This document shows, piece by piece, positions 1 to 7,034 of a stretch of 13,086 bases of DNA (its first letter is position 1; each line of letters begins with the position of its first letter). Below the pieces are notes generated by a model, which saw only the letters and a program-made list of their open reading frames with translations, did no database searches and had not been told where the DNA came from. Source of the stretch: Chrysochromulina tobinii (lineage: Eukaryota > Haptophyta > Prymnesiales > Chrysochromulinaceae); assembly GCA_001275005.1 (NCBI GenBank), contig JWZX01000790.1, positions 1-13,086 of the forward strand, written 5' to 3'. Position numbers and translations under genes: made by a program.

Positions 1-737
1 CATTTTTGGTGCCAACAGCCGACTTGAGGCCGCTGGGCGTCGCAAACTGCATGCTCAGCCACGCCTCGAACTGCGTCCAGAAGCGGGACAAGTACGAGAG
101 GTCGAAGAGGATGAGGACGGTCGTGCCGAGGTAGAGCATGTTGACCTGTGAATGGGGGAGAGCAATGGCGGGGTGTTAATATAACATAGGTGGTTGAGTG
201 GCGGGGAAAGGGTGGCGAGAAAACTAAGGGCGGTGCCCAAGGCAAAGCGCCGGCACAGACCTGCGACAGCATGGTCTTGAAATCGGCCGTGCCCTCGTCG
301 CTGCGAATGAGGCCGATGGTAGGCTGGTGCTGAGGCATGGAACCGCCATCGATCCACACGAGCTCGATCCGCTTGCCAGCCGACGAAACCAGAAAGGCCT
401 TGATGGCCTCGAGCTGTTCGCCGTCGGGGTCGGGTTGGGTAGGTAGCATCCAGCGATGCGAGATCGACAGGATCTTCTCGACATGTTTGCCGCAGACCAC
501 CTCTTCATAGCTGATGGTCTTCTCCATGAAAGCACTCGGGTGCTTCGCGCGAAGCTCCTGGAAAAAGGGCAGGTTCGTGCCAGAGAACGTGCGGAGAAAG
601 TCCGCCTTGATCATCCAGAACCTACATGTAGCCGCTCCGGTTGATGAGCCGGCCGTGAGCAGCTTAGTGGCGGCGCCCACTGGTGGGATCGCCTCCTCGC
701 GCTCGGCGAGTGCGTGCTTGCTCGCCGCGCATCCCAT
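1..737 (-). CDS. Myristoylated HET/TIR-like domain protein, partial at left edge (exons 261-737 and 1-145)
   Basis: The gene starts at an ATG at 737 and runs off the window with no stop. Exon 1 (159 codons) and exon 2 join across a 115-bp intron at 146-260. The N-terminus MGCAASK is a textbook N-myristoylation site (Gly2) with an adjacent palmitoylatable Cys3, so membrane anchoring is likely. After a short linker come SHRW (residues 93-96), PDPDG (102-106), WIDGGSMPQ (128-136), and, after the splice, YLSRFWTQFEAWLSMQ (177-192). This order (strand ending in SH-W, strand ending in W-I-D, helix, strand VLIL, then W-x3-E) resembles HET/TIR-fold domains, where a Glu in the last motif is catalytic in NAD-cleaving TIRs. 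The family link is inference from motifs; no enzyme activity is shown. Gene 2, divergently transcribed, carries a diverged copy. The frame and splice are secure, the function is not. Confidence 0.8.
   Translation of the reverse strand, partial: MGCAASKHALAEREEAIPPVGAATKLLTAGSSTGAATCRFWMIKADFLRTFSGTNLPFFQELRAKHPSAFMEKTISYEEVVCGKHVEKILSISHRWMLPTQPDPDGEQLEAIKAFLVSSAGKRIELVWIDGGSMPQHQPTIGLIRSDEGTADFKTMLSQVCAGALPWAPPLVFSPPFPRHSTTYVILTPRHCSPPFTGQHALPRHDRPHPLRPLVLVPLLDAVRGVAEHAVCDAQRPQVGCWHQK
146..260 (-). other. Spliceosomal intron of the HET/TIR-like gene
   Basis: On the minus strand the intron starts GTCTGT and ends TTCACAG after a pyrimidine-rich stretch. Its length of 115 is not a multiple of three, so splicing is needed to continue the conserved frame; it joins codon CAG (Gln159) to GTC (Val160). 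CAGGTC occurs at both the donor and the acceptor, a short direct repeat around the intron. Confidence 0.85.
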
Positions 738-926
738 GGCACCGAACTGCTCTTGCAAGTGAAGGACATGCGCAAATTTTGGGACTTTCGCAATCCCCGA
801 AACACCGTGAAACACGTGGCCTTCGCGTCCAGCTCATCTGCCTCCGCGGTGAAGCGCCCTTTTTGAGACGTTCGGCGCTCGTTTTTTCGATAAAAGTTCG
901 CCGGCCTCGACCTGCTCCGCCCGCAG
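738..926. promoter_or_regulatory. Shared divergent promoter region between the HET/TIR-like gene and the MAPK fusion gene
   Basis: Only 189 bp separate the two start codons, so both promoters must lie here or overlap the genes. Visible sites are a palindromic CACGTG (G-box/E-box type) at 813-818 and a TATA-like ATAAAA at 890-895, about 32 bp before the plus-strand ATG. The sequence just before 927 (CTCCGCCCGCAG) also looks like a 3' splice site, so an upstream noncoding or short coding exon for the kinase gene cannot be excluded. Confidence 0.5.
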
Positions 927-3323
927 ATGTCTGCCTCGTTTCGCGGCTTCAAGCGCGGTCGCCGACGCTCGGAGATGCCCAAACAGCAGTACAAGGTGAA
1001 GGGCGAGACCTTCGAGGTCGACGACCGCTATGAGGTCAAGAAGAAAATTGGCGCGGGTGCCTATGGCGTGCTGTGTGCGGCGATCGACAAGAAGGAGAAT
1101 ATTATGGTGGCAATCAAGAAGATCAAGGATGCCTTCGACGACGCCATCGATTGCAAGCGCACGCTGCGCGAGGTGCGGCTGATGCAGCACTTTACGCACG
1201 AGAACGTGCTCAACTTGCGCGACATTATGCTGCCCCCGCCGGGTCAGATTGTTGAGTGGAAGGACATCTACCTCGTCCTCGAGCTCATGGACACGGATCT
1301 GCATTACATTATCCACTCGAAGCAGGCGCTCATGGACGACCACATCCAGTACTTCATCTACCAGATCTTGCGAGGCCTGAAGGCCATTCACTCGGCCAAG
1401 GTGCTGCACCGCGATCTGAAGCCCAACAACTTGCTGGTGAACCAGAATTGCGACTTGAAGATTTGCGACTTCGGGCTCGCGCGAGGCGTGGACGAGGTCG
1501 CAGAGACAGGATTTACTGAGTACGTGGTGACGCGTTGGTACCGTGCGCCCGAGCTGCTCGTCGAGAACCAGATGTACGACTTGGGCATTGACATTTGGTC
1601 TGTGGGCTGCATCCTCGCAGAGTGCCTCGGTAGGAAGGTGTTGCTCCCGGGCAAGGACTATTTGCAGCAGCTCCGCCTGATCATTGAGACGCTGGGCGAG
1701 CCGTCTGCGTCCGACTTGGCGATCCTCGAGAACCCGCAGGCCGTCGAGTACATCAAGGCGCTTCCCAAGAAGCCCAAGGTGCCCTTCGGGGCTCTATACC
1801 CGCAAGCCAACCCCGCCGCCATCGACATGCTCGAGAAGATGCTGGTCTTCGACCCGTCGAAGCGGATATCGGCGGCGCAGGCGCTCGAGCACCAGTACCT
1901 GCGTGCTCTGCACAACGTGAACGACGAGCCGAGCGCGCCCACCTTTGACTTCTCTTATGTGACTTCCGAAACCACAGAGACGGACCTGAGGAAACTCATC
2001 TGGGACCAGCTCCGCAAGTACCACACGGAGCTAGGCGCCATGCCAGCAAGCTTCGCGGTGTTGGATGGTGGTGGAGGCGATGGTGGCGGAGTCACCCGAG
2101 CAGGCAGCAGTCAGAGGCCGTCGGCATCCGGACGAATCGACGAATCCCTCGCTGACGACGACAACAGCCCTGCGGACGCCTCAAAGCTTTGGGAAGCGCT
2201 GCGGTCGGGCGAGGTCGTGCTTGTGCGCCTCTCCTACGTGCGACGGCTGGCGACGCTTGGGCACCTGCTGCCGAAGCGTCAAGACCTCGAGCCGTCCGCC
2301 ATCATCTCTGCAGAGGAGCTGGAGATCATCCATCGCTCGGTCGACCCCGGTATCCATGGACGGCGTGCCGCTGTCGAGGTGCCGCAACACGCCGTGCCCA
2401 TTGCAGTCGTCAGTCACATGTGGGCGACCCATGACCATCCCGACCCCGATGGCACCACCCTCAGCGCCATTCTTGCAGCCTTCGACCAGCCCGACTTCTT
2501 CCAGAGCCGCTCCGGCCAGCCGTTCTTCTCCGAGGTGGGCCTCTTCTTCGACTACAGCTCCCTGTACCAGCGGCTGCGCACGGACCGTGAGCAGCTCGTC
2601 TTCGACGCCGCGCTGGGCAACATGAGTATGTGGTACGCGCATCCGCTCACGACGGTGATCTTGCTCACGGCGGATCGCCCGGGATTGACGCTAAGCTACC
2701 ACGCACGGGGATGGCCCACGTATGAGTTCTTCATGGCGCGCGCGGTCAAGCCGACAGACGAGACCTGCGCGTATTGGGAGAAGACGTACGATGTTAGCGC
2801 AGGCGTACCGTGCGCGCCCAAAGCACCGACAGCGTTTGCGGCACTGCTTCAAGCGCGTACGTTCACGAATGGCGCGGACAAGGACACCGTTACGCAGCTG
2901 TACAGTAAGACGCTGTCTGAACACTACGCACGTGTCCAGACGCTGCGCTTCGTCAGCCGCGATTGGAGTGCATGCGAGGCGATGGATCTCGCGAGGGCGC
3001 TACTCGAATGTGGCGCACCGCACCTCCTCGACCTCTGCCTTCGCAACAATCCCAGGATCGGAGACGAGGGTGTGTCTGCTCTCGCTACAGTCTTTGAGGC
3101 GGGCGCCCTTCCGCGGCTCAAATCGCTCTCGCTCTCACTCTGCGGGATCGGCCAGCCGGGCTTCTCGAAGCTGTGCGCCGCTCTGGCCACAGGTAAGACG
3201 CCGATGCTCTCACAGCTCTCCTTATACGGCAACCACCTGATCACGAGCAAAGAGCCACTCAAGGAGGCGATCATGTCGGGCGCACTGCCGAATCTCGACC
3301 TGTCGATAGCGGATGAGCCATAA
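927..3323 (+). CDS. TEY-type MAP kinase fused to a HET/TIR-like domain and LRR tail
   Basis: A single 798-residue open frame. Residues 34-325 form a complete MAP kinase: glycine loop GAGAYG (42-47), VAIK lysine 64, HRDLKPNN (161-168), DFG (181-183), the ERK-type activation lip TEY (197-199) and APE (207-209). The common-docking segment reads LHNVNDEP (328-335), with Asn where LHD is usual. All catalytic residues are present, so it should be an active Ser/Thr kinase. A Gly/Ser-rich linker (about 380-415) leads to a HET/TIR-like region: SHMW (496-499), PDPDG (505-509), FFDYSSLYQ (540-548), ARGWPTYE (593-600). Residues 671-796 form about four ribonuclease-inhibitor-type LRRs. Typical ERKs end near residue 360, so the last 430 residues are additional. 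Met17 (position 975), with G at -3, is an alternative start and leaves a more usual MAPK N-terminus. Confidence 0.9.
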   Translation: MSASFRGFKRGRRRSEMPKQQYKVKGETFEVDDRYEVKKKIGAGAYGVLCAAIDKKENIMVAIKKIKDAFDDAIDCKRTLREVRLMQHFTHENVLNLRDIMLPPPGQIVEWKDIYLVLELMDTDLHYIIHSKQALMDDHIQYFIYQILRGLKAIHSAKVLHRDLKPNNLLVNQNCDLKICDFGLARGVDEVAETGFTEYVVTRWYRAPELLVENQMYDLGIDIWSVGCILAECLGRKVLLPGKDYLQQLRLIIETLGEPSASDLAILENPQAVEYIKALPKKPKVPFGALYPQANPAAIDMLEKMLVFDPSKRISAAQALEHQYLRALHNVNDEPSAPTFDFSYVTSETTETDLRKLIWDQLRKYHTELGAMPASFAVLDGGGGDGGGVTRAGSSQRPSASGRIDESLADDDNSPADASKLWEALRSGEVVLVRLSYVRRLATLGHLLPKRQDLEPSAIISAEELEIIHRSVDPGIHGRRAAVEVPQHAVPIAVVSHMWATHDHPDPDGTTLSAILAAFDQPDFFQSRSGQPFFSEVGLFFDYSSLYQRLRTDREQLVFDAALGNMSMWYAHPLTTVILLTADRPGLTLSYHARGWPTYEFFMARAVKPTDETCAYWEKTYDVSAGVPCAPKAPTAFAALLQARTFTNGADKDTVTQLYSKTLSEHYARVQTLRFVSRDWSACEAMDLARALLECGAPHLLDLCLRNNPRIGDEGVSALATVFEAGALPRLKSLSLSLCGIGQPGFSKLCAALATGKTPMLSQLSLYGNHLITSKEPLKEAIMSGALPNLDLSIADEP

Positions 3324-3507
3324 GCCCCGGCCCTCGATACGCCCCGGCCTTCCAGATGCGCATCCGGCCTCAAGGCTCTTACTGTAATGCCCCCAGCCCG
3401 AGCGAGCGAGTACTCAGTACTTGTGTTGACCGAGGGGAGCGGAGCCGTCCTTTGAGACGGTGGTGTACTCGTGTGAGCGTGGGGGCCGGCGGGGGGCCGC
3501 GACGAAA

Positions 3508-3527
3508 CTGACTGACTGACTGACTGA
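3508..3527. repeat. CTGA tetranucleotide microsatellite
   Basis: Five perfect tandem copies of CTGA in the spacer after the MAPK fusion gene. It is short and probably has no function beyond length polymorphism. Confidence 0.9.
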
Positions 3528-3589
3528 GACCAGTTTTAGAAGCGCTTTTTTCAGGAAAATAAGTCAACGAAATCCAACACGTGTAGCTG

Positions 3590-3651
3590 TAGGGTGGTCA
3601 ACACACAACACCGCGTTGTCCCGTTGACGCTTGACCTTCAGCACCTTCCCG
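3590..3651 (-). pseudogene. Degenerate LRR repeat remnant downstream of the PARP-LRR gene
   Basis: In plus-strand order it keeps AGGGTGGTCA, CACCGCGTTG and TGACCTTCAGC, three blocks that are contiguous in the intact repeats near 4063-4100. Here they are split by small insertions. Read on the minus strand, fragments of the coding repeat survive (LKV, then NAVLCVD in place of NAVVTTLD). It lies beyond the stop codon at 3784, so it is not translated with the gene. The best reading is a relic of an LRR unit left by repeat expansion and decay. Confidence 0.6.
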
Positions 3652-3716
3652 AGTACCGATGTTAGTCGTGTCCCAGAGGCGGGGCTGAGGGTGAGGCCTG
3701 AAATAGCTCGGTCCGG

Positions 3717-3738
3717 GACCGCCGTGTACCTTCAGTCC
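3717..3738 (-). pseudogene. Second, shorter LRR repeat remnant
   Basis: The plus-strand segment here resembles the CCGCGTTGACCTTCAGCGCC block of the intact LRR units, at roughly 17 of 23 positions. It sits between the first remnant and the stop codon of the PARP-LRR gene. It is too short to be certain on its own; its position beside another remnant supports it. Confidence 0.4.
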
Positions 3739-3783
3739 CTATTGAAAAACGCCTAATTAGGACATAACTTCACAGAACCCCGG

Positions 3784-6561
3784 TTACCAGGTGGTGTAAC
3801 TCCACAGATACAACTGGAATCCACTCCGGCCCTTCACCGCATCTTGCACCGCTGTTTTCCCTGCATCTCCCAAATTATTGTCCCAAAGGTAGAGCCTGGT
3901 CAGCACCGCCGTGCCCGTCTGCAAGGCATCGGCGATGGCTTTGGTACCCTCGTCCCCAATCTTGTTCCCGTTGAGCCACAGCGTGGTCAACACCCTGTTG
4001 ACCTTCAGCGCCTCCGCGATCGCCTTGGCACCCTCAACCTTGATGTAGTTGTACCCGAGGTCCAGGGTGGTCACCACCGCGTTGACCTTCAGCGCCTCCG
4101 CGATCGCCTTGGCACCCTCATCCCCGATGCTGTTGCTCCGGAGGTCCAGGGTGGTGACTACCGCGTTGACCTTCAGCGCCTCTGCGATCGCCTTGGCACC
4201 CTCGTCGCCGATCTTGTTGCCGCCGAGCTCGAGCTTGGTCACCACCGCCGTGCCCGACTGCAAGGCGTCAGCGATGGCTTTGGCACCCTCGTAGCCGATG
4301 CTGTTGCCGTACAACTCCAGGTTGCTCAACGCCGGCATGAACTTGGTAGCAATGAGGAGAGCGATGACCTTGCAGTCGCCATCCGTCAACCCCTTATGAG
4401 ACCATTTGAGTTCAGTGGCAGACCGCACTTGCTTAAGCGAAGCTCCAACCTTCGCAAAGAAGGCCGCCTTCTCAGCTTCTGTCGGCGGGGGCGGCGGGGG
4501 CAACCCGCTGCCACCGATTGCGGCCCCGATAATTGATCCCACTCCCGCACCCACCACCATCCCCATGGCCCCCCCCATCATCCCCACCGCCTGACCCATC
4601 GTTGCGCCCGTCATCATCGCCCCTCCAATGCCGATCGCCGTGGTGGTCGCGGCGGCAGCGGCTCCTCCCACTGCCGCCTGCGCCGCATCTGTCAGATCAC
4701 CCCAACGAATGATCTTGCCACTGTGAAGCTTTGGCTGCTTGTGCCTTCCTTCTGCATCGCAAATTTTCCTCAATTGCCCCTTCAACGGCTGAGCGTAAGG
4801 ATTTTCAGCAGGAGGCGATTCGTACTCAATGAGGTAGGCGGGGAACGCTCGGTGATTCTCGTAAACGATTGCCTCGATATTTGCATGCGAGGTGTTTGAA
4901 TGGCATCCTGGCGTCGGGAGCTTCGATTCTGGTTTCGTGAGGTTTTCGGGTCCGGGAGGCACAAGAGCTCGGACGCCCATCTTTCCGAGCGTAACACGCG
5001 CCAACAGGATGGTCTTCGTCACACCCATGCCTTGGTCGCGCGTCTTACGCTCAAAGTACATAGAGAGGCGCGGATCTGCTGCAAAGTAGATGCCCACACC
5101 GTACGCATTGTAAACCTCGGACGCATATTGCGTCATGAAGCCGTTTTTGATGTTCTCTTGCATGGAATCATTCCCGTTGAAGAGCCACACCTCATTCGGG
5201 TCACCACCGTTTTGTTCCTTGATCATCTCTCGCATATCTTTGTAAATGCGATACTGGGCTTCATTGTCATTGCGCACCACCCTTTTCACGACGAGGCCGG
5301 GAGTCTTGGCGAAAATCTTGAAGGCGTTGCCAACGACTGCCGTTTCTTCGGCGTCGCACACGATTTGTTGTGCCGGCCGAGGCGGCAGCTTTGGAGCCTT
5401 TGGAGCCTTTGGAGCCCGAAATACCTGGTAGGGGTGCGGCGTGGGCTTCGGACGGCCGAACAGTCCGCCATCGCCGTCTCCGTCGTCGTCGTCGCCGAAT
5501 AGGCCACCGCTGCCGCCCTTGGGCTTCGCAGCCGGCGGCGCGGCGGCGGGCGGCTTGGGAGGCGCCGCGGGGACCTCTGAAGGTACGGTTGGTACCGCCT
5601 GGGAAAGAAGCTTGCGAATTAATGCCTGTCGTGCAGACTTGAGCTTCGTCGTCTTCGCTTGCGCCACCTCCTTCGCCTCCCGACGCTCAGCCTGGTCCTG
5701 TGAGACGGCCGCCTGCCGCTCCTTCTCTGCCGCCGCCAGTCTTGCGGACTTGGGCTTCATCGTCTTTGCTGGCGCCGCGTCCTCCGCCGCTCGGAGCTCA
5801 GCCTGGGCCTGGGAGAGCTGCGGCGGGTAGCCCTGCCGCAGCGGCATTCCCTGCTGCTGCGGAGAGTGCACTTGAAGCGGCATGCCTCCCTGCTGCGGCG
5901 GGTACGCCATGAGCCGCTCGATCGCGAGATCCACGTCATACCTCGTTGCCGCGAGCGCCCTATACGCTTGGTCCTCGGTGAAGCCGGTGGTGGTGATGGC
6001 GCCTAAGGTATTATTCCAGAAATTCGCACTCTCCTCGCCGGCCTTCTCCGCCGCCCGCTCGGCCTGGGCCTGTGAGAGCTGCGGTGTGTACGGTACCTTG
6101 CAGATCTGAGCCTCCGAGTCGGGTGAGACGAGCATGTCCCAGATTCCATAGCACCCGAAGTTGACAGAGACTCGGCGATTCTTGTCAGGCAAGTCCACAG
6201 TGCAGGCCCCGAGAACCGTACCAACGTCGTTTTTCATGAGTTCTGCCCGATTGATGCGCGAGACCACTTTGTCACCTTTGGCGAAGCCACCAAGAAGCGG
6301 AACGTCAAGCTGTAGCTTCTTGGGCGCACCACCAAAGAGCCCATACTTGCGCATCATACTGAACTCATCGAAATCGATTTCTTGGAACCACCCGCTCACC
6401 TCCCCGTCCACGACTTCACCCATCCCGATGCGGCGTGCGGCCGGAAACTTTTCGTGGCTCCTCTGCAGACGGCGAGCGGCGATTGTCCTCGAACGGCTTG
6501 AGCAGTCGCTGAGCGCTTCGTTGCCCATGAGCGCCGAAATAATCCGGTCTTCTTGATCCAT
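3784..6561 (-). CDS. PARP-domain protein with SH3-like, UBA-like, glycine-zipper and LRR regions
   Basis: A 925-residue uninterrupted frame. I start it at 6561 because that is the first ATG in frame, it has A at -3 and G at +4, and the upstream open frame begins only with GTG. Domain order: an SH3-like beta region (about 92-144, with FAKGDKV and GTVLG), a UBA-like segment (193-219, GFTEDQA to IERL), a low-complexity charged and Pro/Ala-rich linker with KAPKAPKAP (about 220-400), then a PARP-type ADP-ribosyltransferase domain (424-581). That domain shows LFNG (460-463), YGVGIYFA (487-494) and IEAIVYEN (562-569). The usual H-Y-E triad reads N462-Y492-E563; the first His is replaced by Asn. A Gly/Ala glycine-zipper-like stretch (627-685) precedes six LRRs (745-917). 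NAD-dependent modification is possible but compromised by the Asn; binding is safer to infer. Confidence 0.88.
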   Translation of the reverse strand: MDQEDRIISALMGNEALSDCSSRSRTIAARRLQRSHEKFPAARRIGMGEVVDGEVSGWFQEIDFDEFSMMRKYGLFGGAPKKLQLDVPLLGGFAKGDKVVSRINRAELMKNDVGTVLGACTVDLPDKNRRVSVNFGCYGIWDMLVSPDSEAQICKVPYTPQLSQAQAERAAEKAGEESANFWNNTLGAITTTGFTEDQAYRALAATRYDVDLAIERLMAYPPQQGGMPLQVHSPQQQGMPLRQGYPPQLSQAQAELRAAEDAAPAKTMKPKSARLAAAEKERQAAVSQDQAERREAKEVAQAKTTKLKSARQALIRKLLSQAVPTVPSEVPAAPPKPPAAAPPAAKPKGGSGGLFGDDDDGDGDGGLFGRPKPTPHPYQVFRAPKAPKAPKLPPRPAQQIVCDAEETAVVGNAFKIFAKTPGLVVKRVVRNDNEAQYRIYKDMREMIKEQNGGDPNEVWLFNGNDSMQENIKNGFMTQYASEVYNAYGVGIYFAADPRLSMYFERKTRDQGMGVTKTILLARVTLGKMGVRALVPPGPENLTKPESKLPTPGCHSNTSHANIEAIVYENHRAFPAYLIEYESPPAENPYAQPLKGQLRKICDAEGRHKQPKLHSGKIIRWGDLTDAAQAAVGGAAAAATTTAIGIGGAMMTGATMGQAVGMMGGAMGMVVGAGVGSIIGAAIGGSGLPPPPPPTEAEKAAFFAKVGASLKQVRSATELKWSHKGLTDGDCKVIALLIATKFMPALSNLELYGNSIGYEGAKAIADALQSGTAVVTKLELGGNKIGDEGAKAIAEALKVNAVVTTLDLRSNSIGDEGAKAIAEALKVNAVVTTLDLGYNYIKVEGAKAIAEALKVNRVLTTLWLNGNKIGDEGTKAIADALQTGTAVLTRLYLWDNNLGDAGKTAVQDAVKGRSGFQLYLWSYTTW
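3811..4329 (-). repeat. 84-bp tandem repeats encoding the LRR domain
   Basis: The end of the PARP-LRR gene encodes six LRR units of about 28 residues, of the form L-x-L-x-x-N-x-I-G-D-E-G-A-K-A-I-A-E-A-L. The units near 4059 and 4143 are almost identical over 60 bp and lie exactly 84 bp apart. This points to recent tandem duplication or gene conversion rather than old, selected divergence. Confidence 0.85.
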
Positions 6562-6722
6562 GCTGGCCCTCTGTTGGGTATGCGATTGCGTCTCACGATC
6601 CGCTATGCGTGCACCTTGGATGAGCGAGCGAGAGCGAGTGCAGAGCGCGTACCACACTTCGCGAGCGAGGAAGAATGCGAGCACGACCGTTTTCTTTGTC
6701 ACAACCGACGATCTAACGAAGC

Positions 6723-6740
6723 CGCGCGCGCGCGCGCGCG
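6723..6740. repeat. (CG)9 alternating purine-pyrimidine tract
   Basis: Nine perfect CG dinucleotides about 50 bp from the TATA box. Such tracts can adopt Z-DNA and are CpG methylation targets; a role here is only possible. Confidence 0.9.
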
Positions 6741-6790
6741 GACGGGCGACCTGATCGGTCGGCAGAATACCCACTGATGACCCAGAGGCC

Positions 6791-6798
6791 TATATATA
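6791..6798. promoter_or_regulatory. TATA box (TATATATA)
   Basis: A perfect, palindromic TATATATA in a GC-rich region. If used leftward, transcription would start near 6765 and give the PARP-LRR mRNA a 5' leader of about 200 nt. If used rightward, it would start near 6825, upstream of the SET gene. Confidence 0.6.
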
Positions 6799-6877
6799 CC
6801 GATCGTTTCGCCCTGTGGGTCCTTCAAGAGTGTGCGGGAGCACGCTCCGGCTCACAGCCGTTTCACACAGAGCTGCT

Positions 6878-6937
6878 GATGACCGCCAATCAACCCAACG
6901 CGACCACGGGCGCGACCAACACACAGGAAATTCTCTG
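6878..6937 (+). other. Possible upstream open reading frame in the SET gene leader
   Basis: The first ATG after the TATA box on the plus strand opens a 19-codon frame starting MTANQPNATTG and ending at TGA, 97 bp before the SET gene ATG. It could act as a translation-limiting uORF or be part of an unrecognised first exon. There is no independent support. Confidence 0.25.
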
Positions 6938-7034
6938 ATTGAGCGGATCATCTCCGGGGGGGTCGCGCGCCGCCGCCCGCACTCCCACGGCACTCTTCTT
7001 TCCACGAGGATCAAAGTGTCAGGAATTTGGCGAG

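Larger units (their letters stand above)
3324..3783. other. Convergent intergenic spacer carrying decayed LRR repeat DNA
   Basis: This 460-bp stretch lies between the ends of two convergent genes and must hold both 3' UTRs and polyadenylation sites. I see no convincing gene in it. It contains a CTGA microsatellite and at least two degenerate copies of the LRR-coding repeat of the adjacent PARP-LRR gene, listed separately. No clear AATAAA-type polyadenylation signal is obvious. Confidence 0.6.
6562..7034. promoter_or_regulatory. Divergent promoter region between the PARP-LRR and SET genes
   Basis: This 473-bp gap lies between two head-to-head start codons. It holds a CG dinucleotide tract, one strong palindromic TATA box and a short upstream open frame, listed separately. 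The TATA box sits about 230 bp from one ATG and 237 bp from the other, so one element could serve either direction. No further gene is visible. Confidence 0.55.

Noticed and set aside
834-1409. Antisense coding frame over the kinase start
   Set aside because: It overlaps a conserved kinase in full and has no recognisable domain, so it is a shadow of codon usage in GC-rich DNA.
6562-6774. N-terminal extension of the PARP-LRR protein to 6774
   Set aside because: The extension starts with GTG, not ATG, is Arg-rich over the CG tract, and would begin at or before the transcription start implied by the TATA box. The ATG at 6561 has a good context.
6771-6782. 12-bp match CCACTGATGACC shared with intron 2 (8620-8631)
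   Set aside because: A few 12-mers are expected to recur by chance in 13 kb and neither flank is similar.
6939-7034. Extension of the SET protein upstream of 7035
   Set aside because: It would have to start at TTG; the first in-frame ATG is 7035. An unseen upstream exon remains possible but unsupported.
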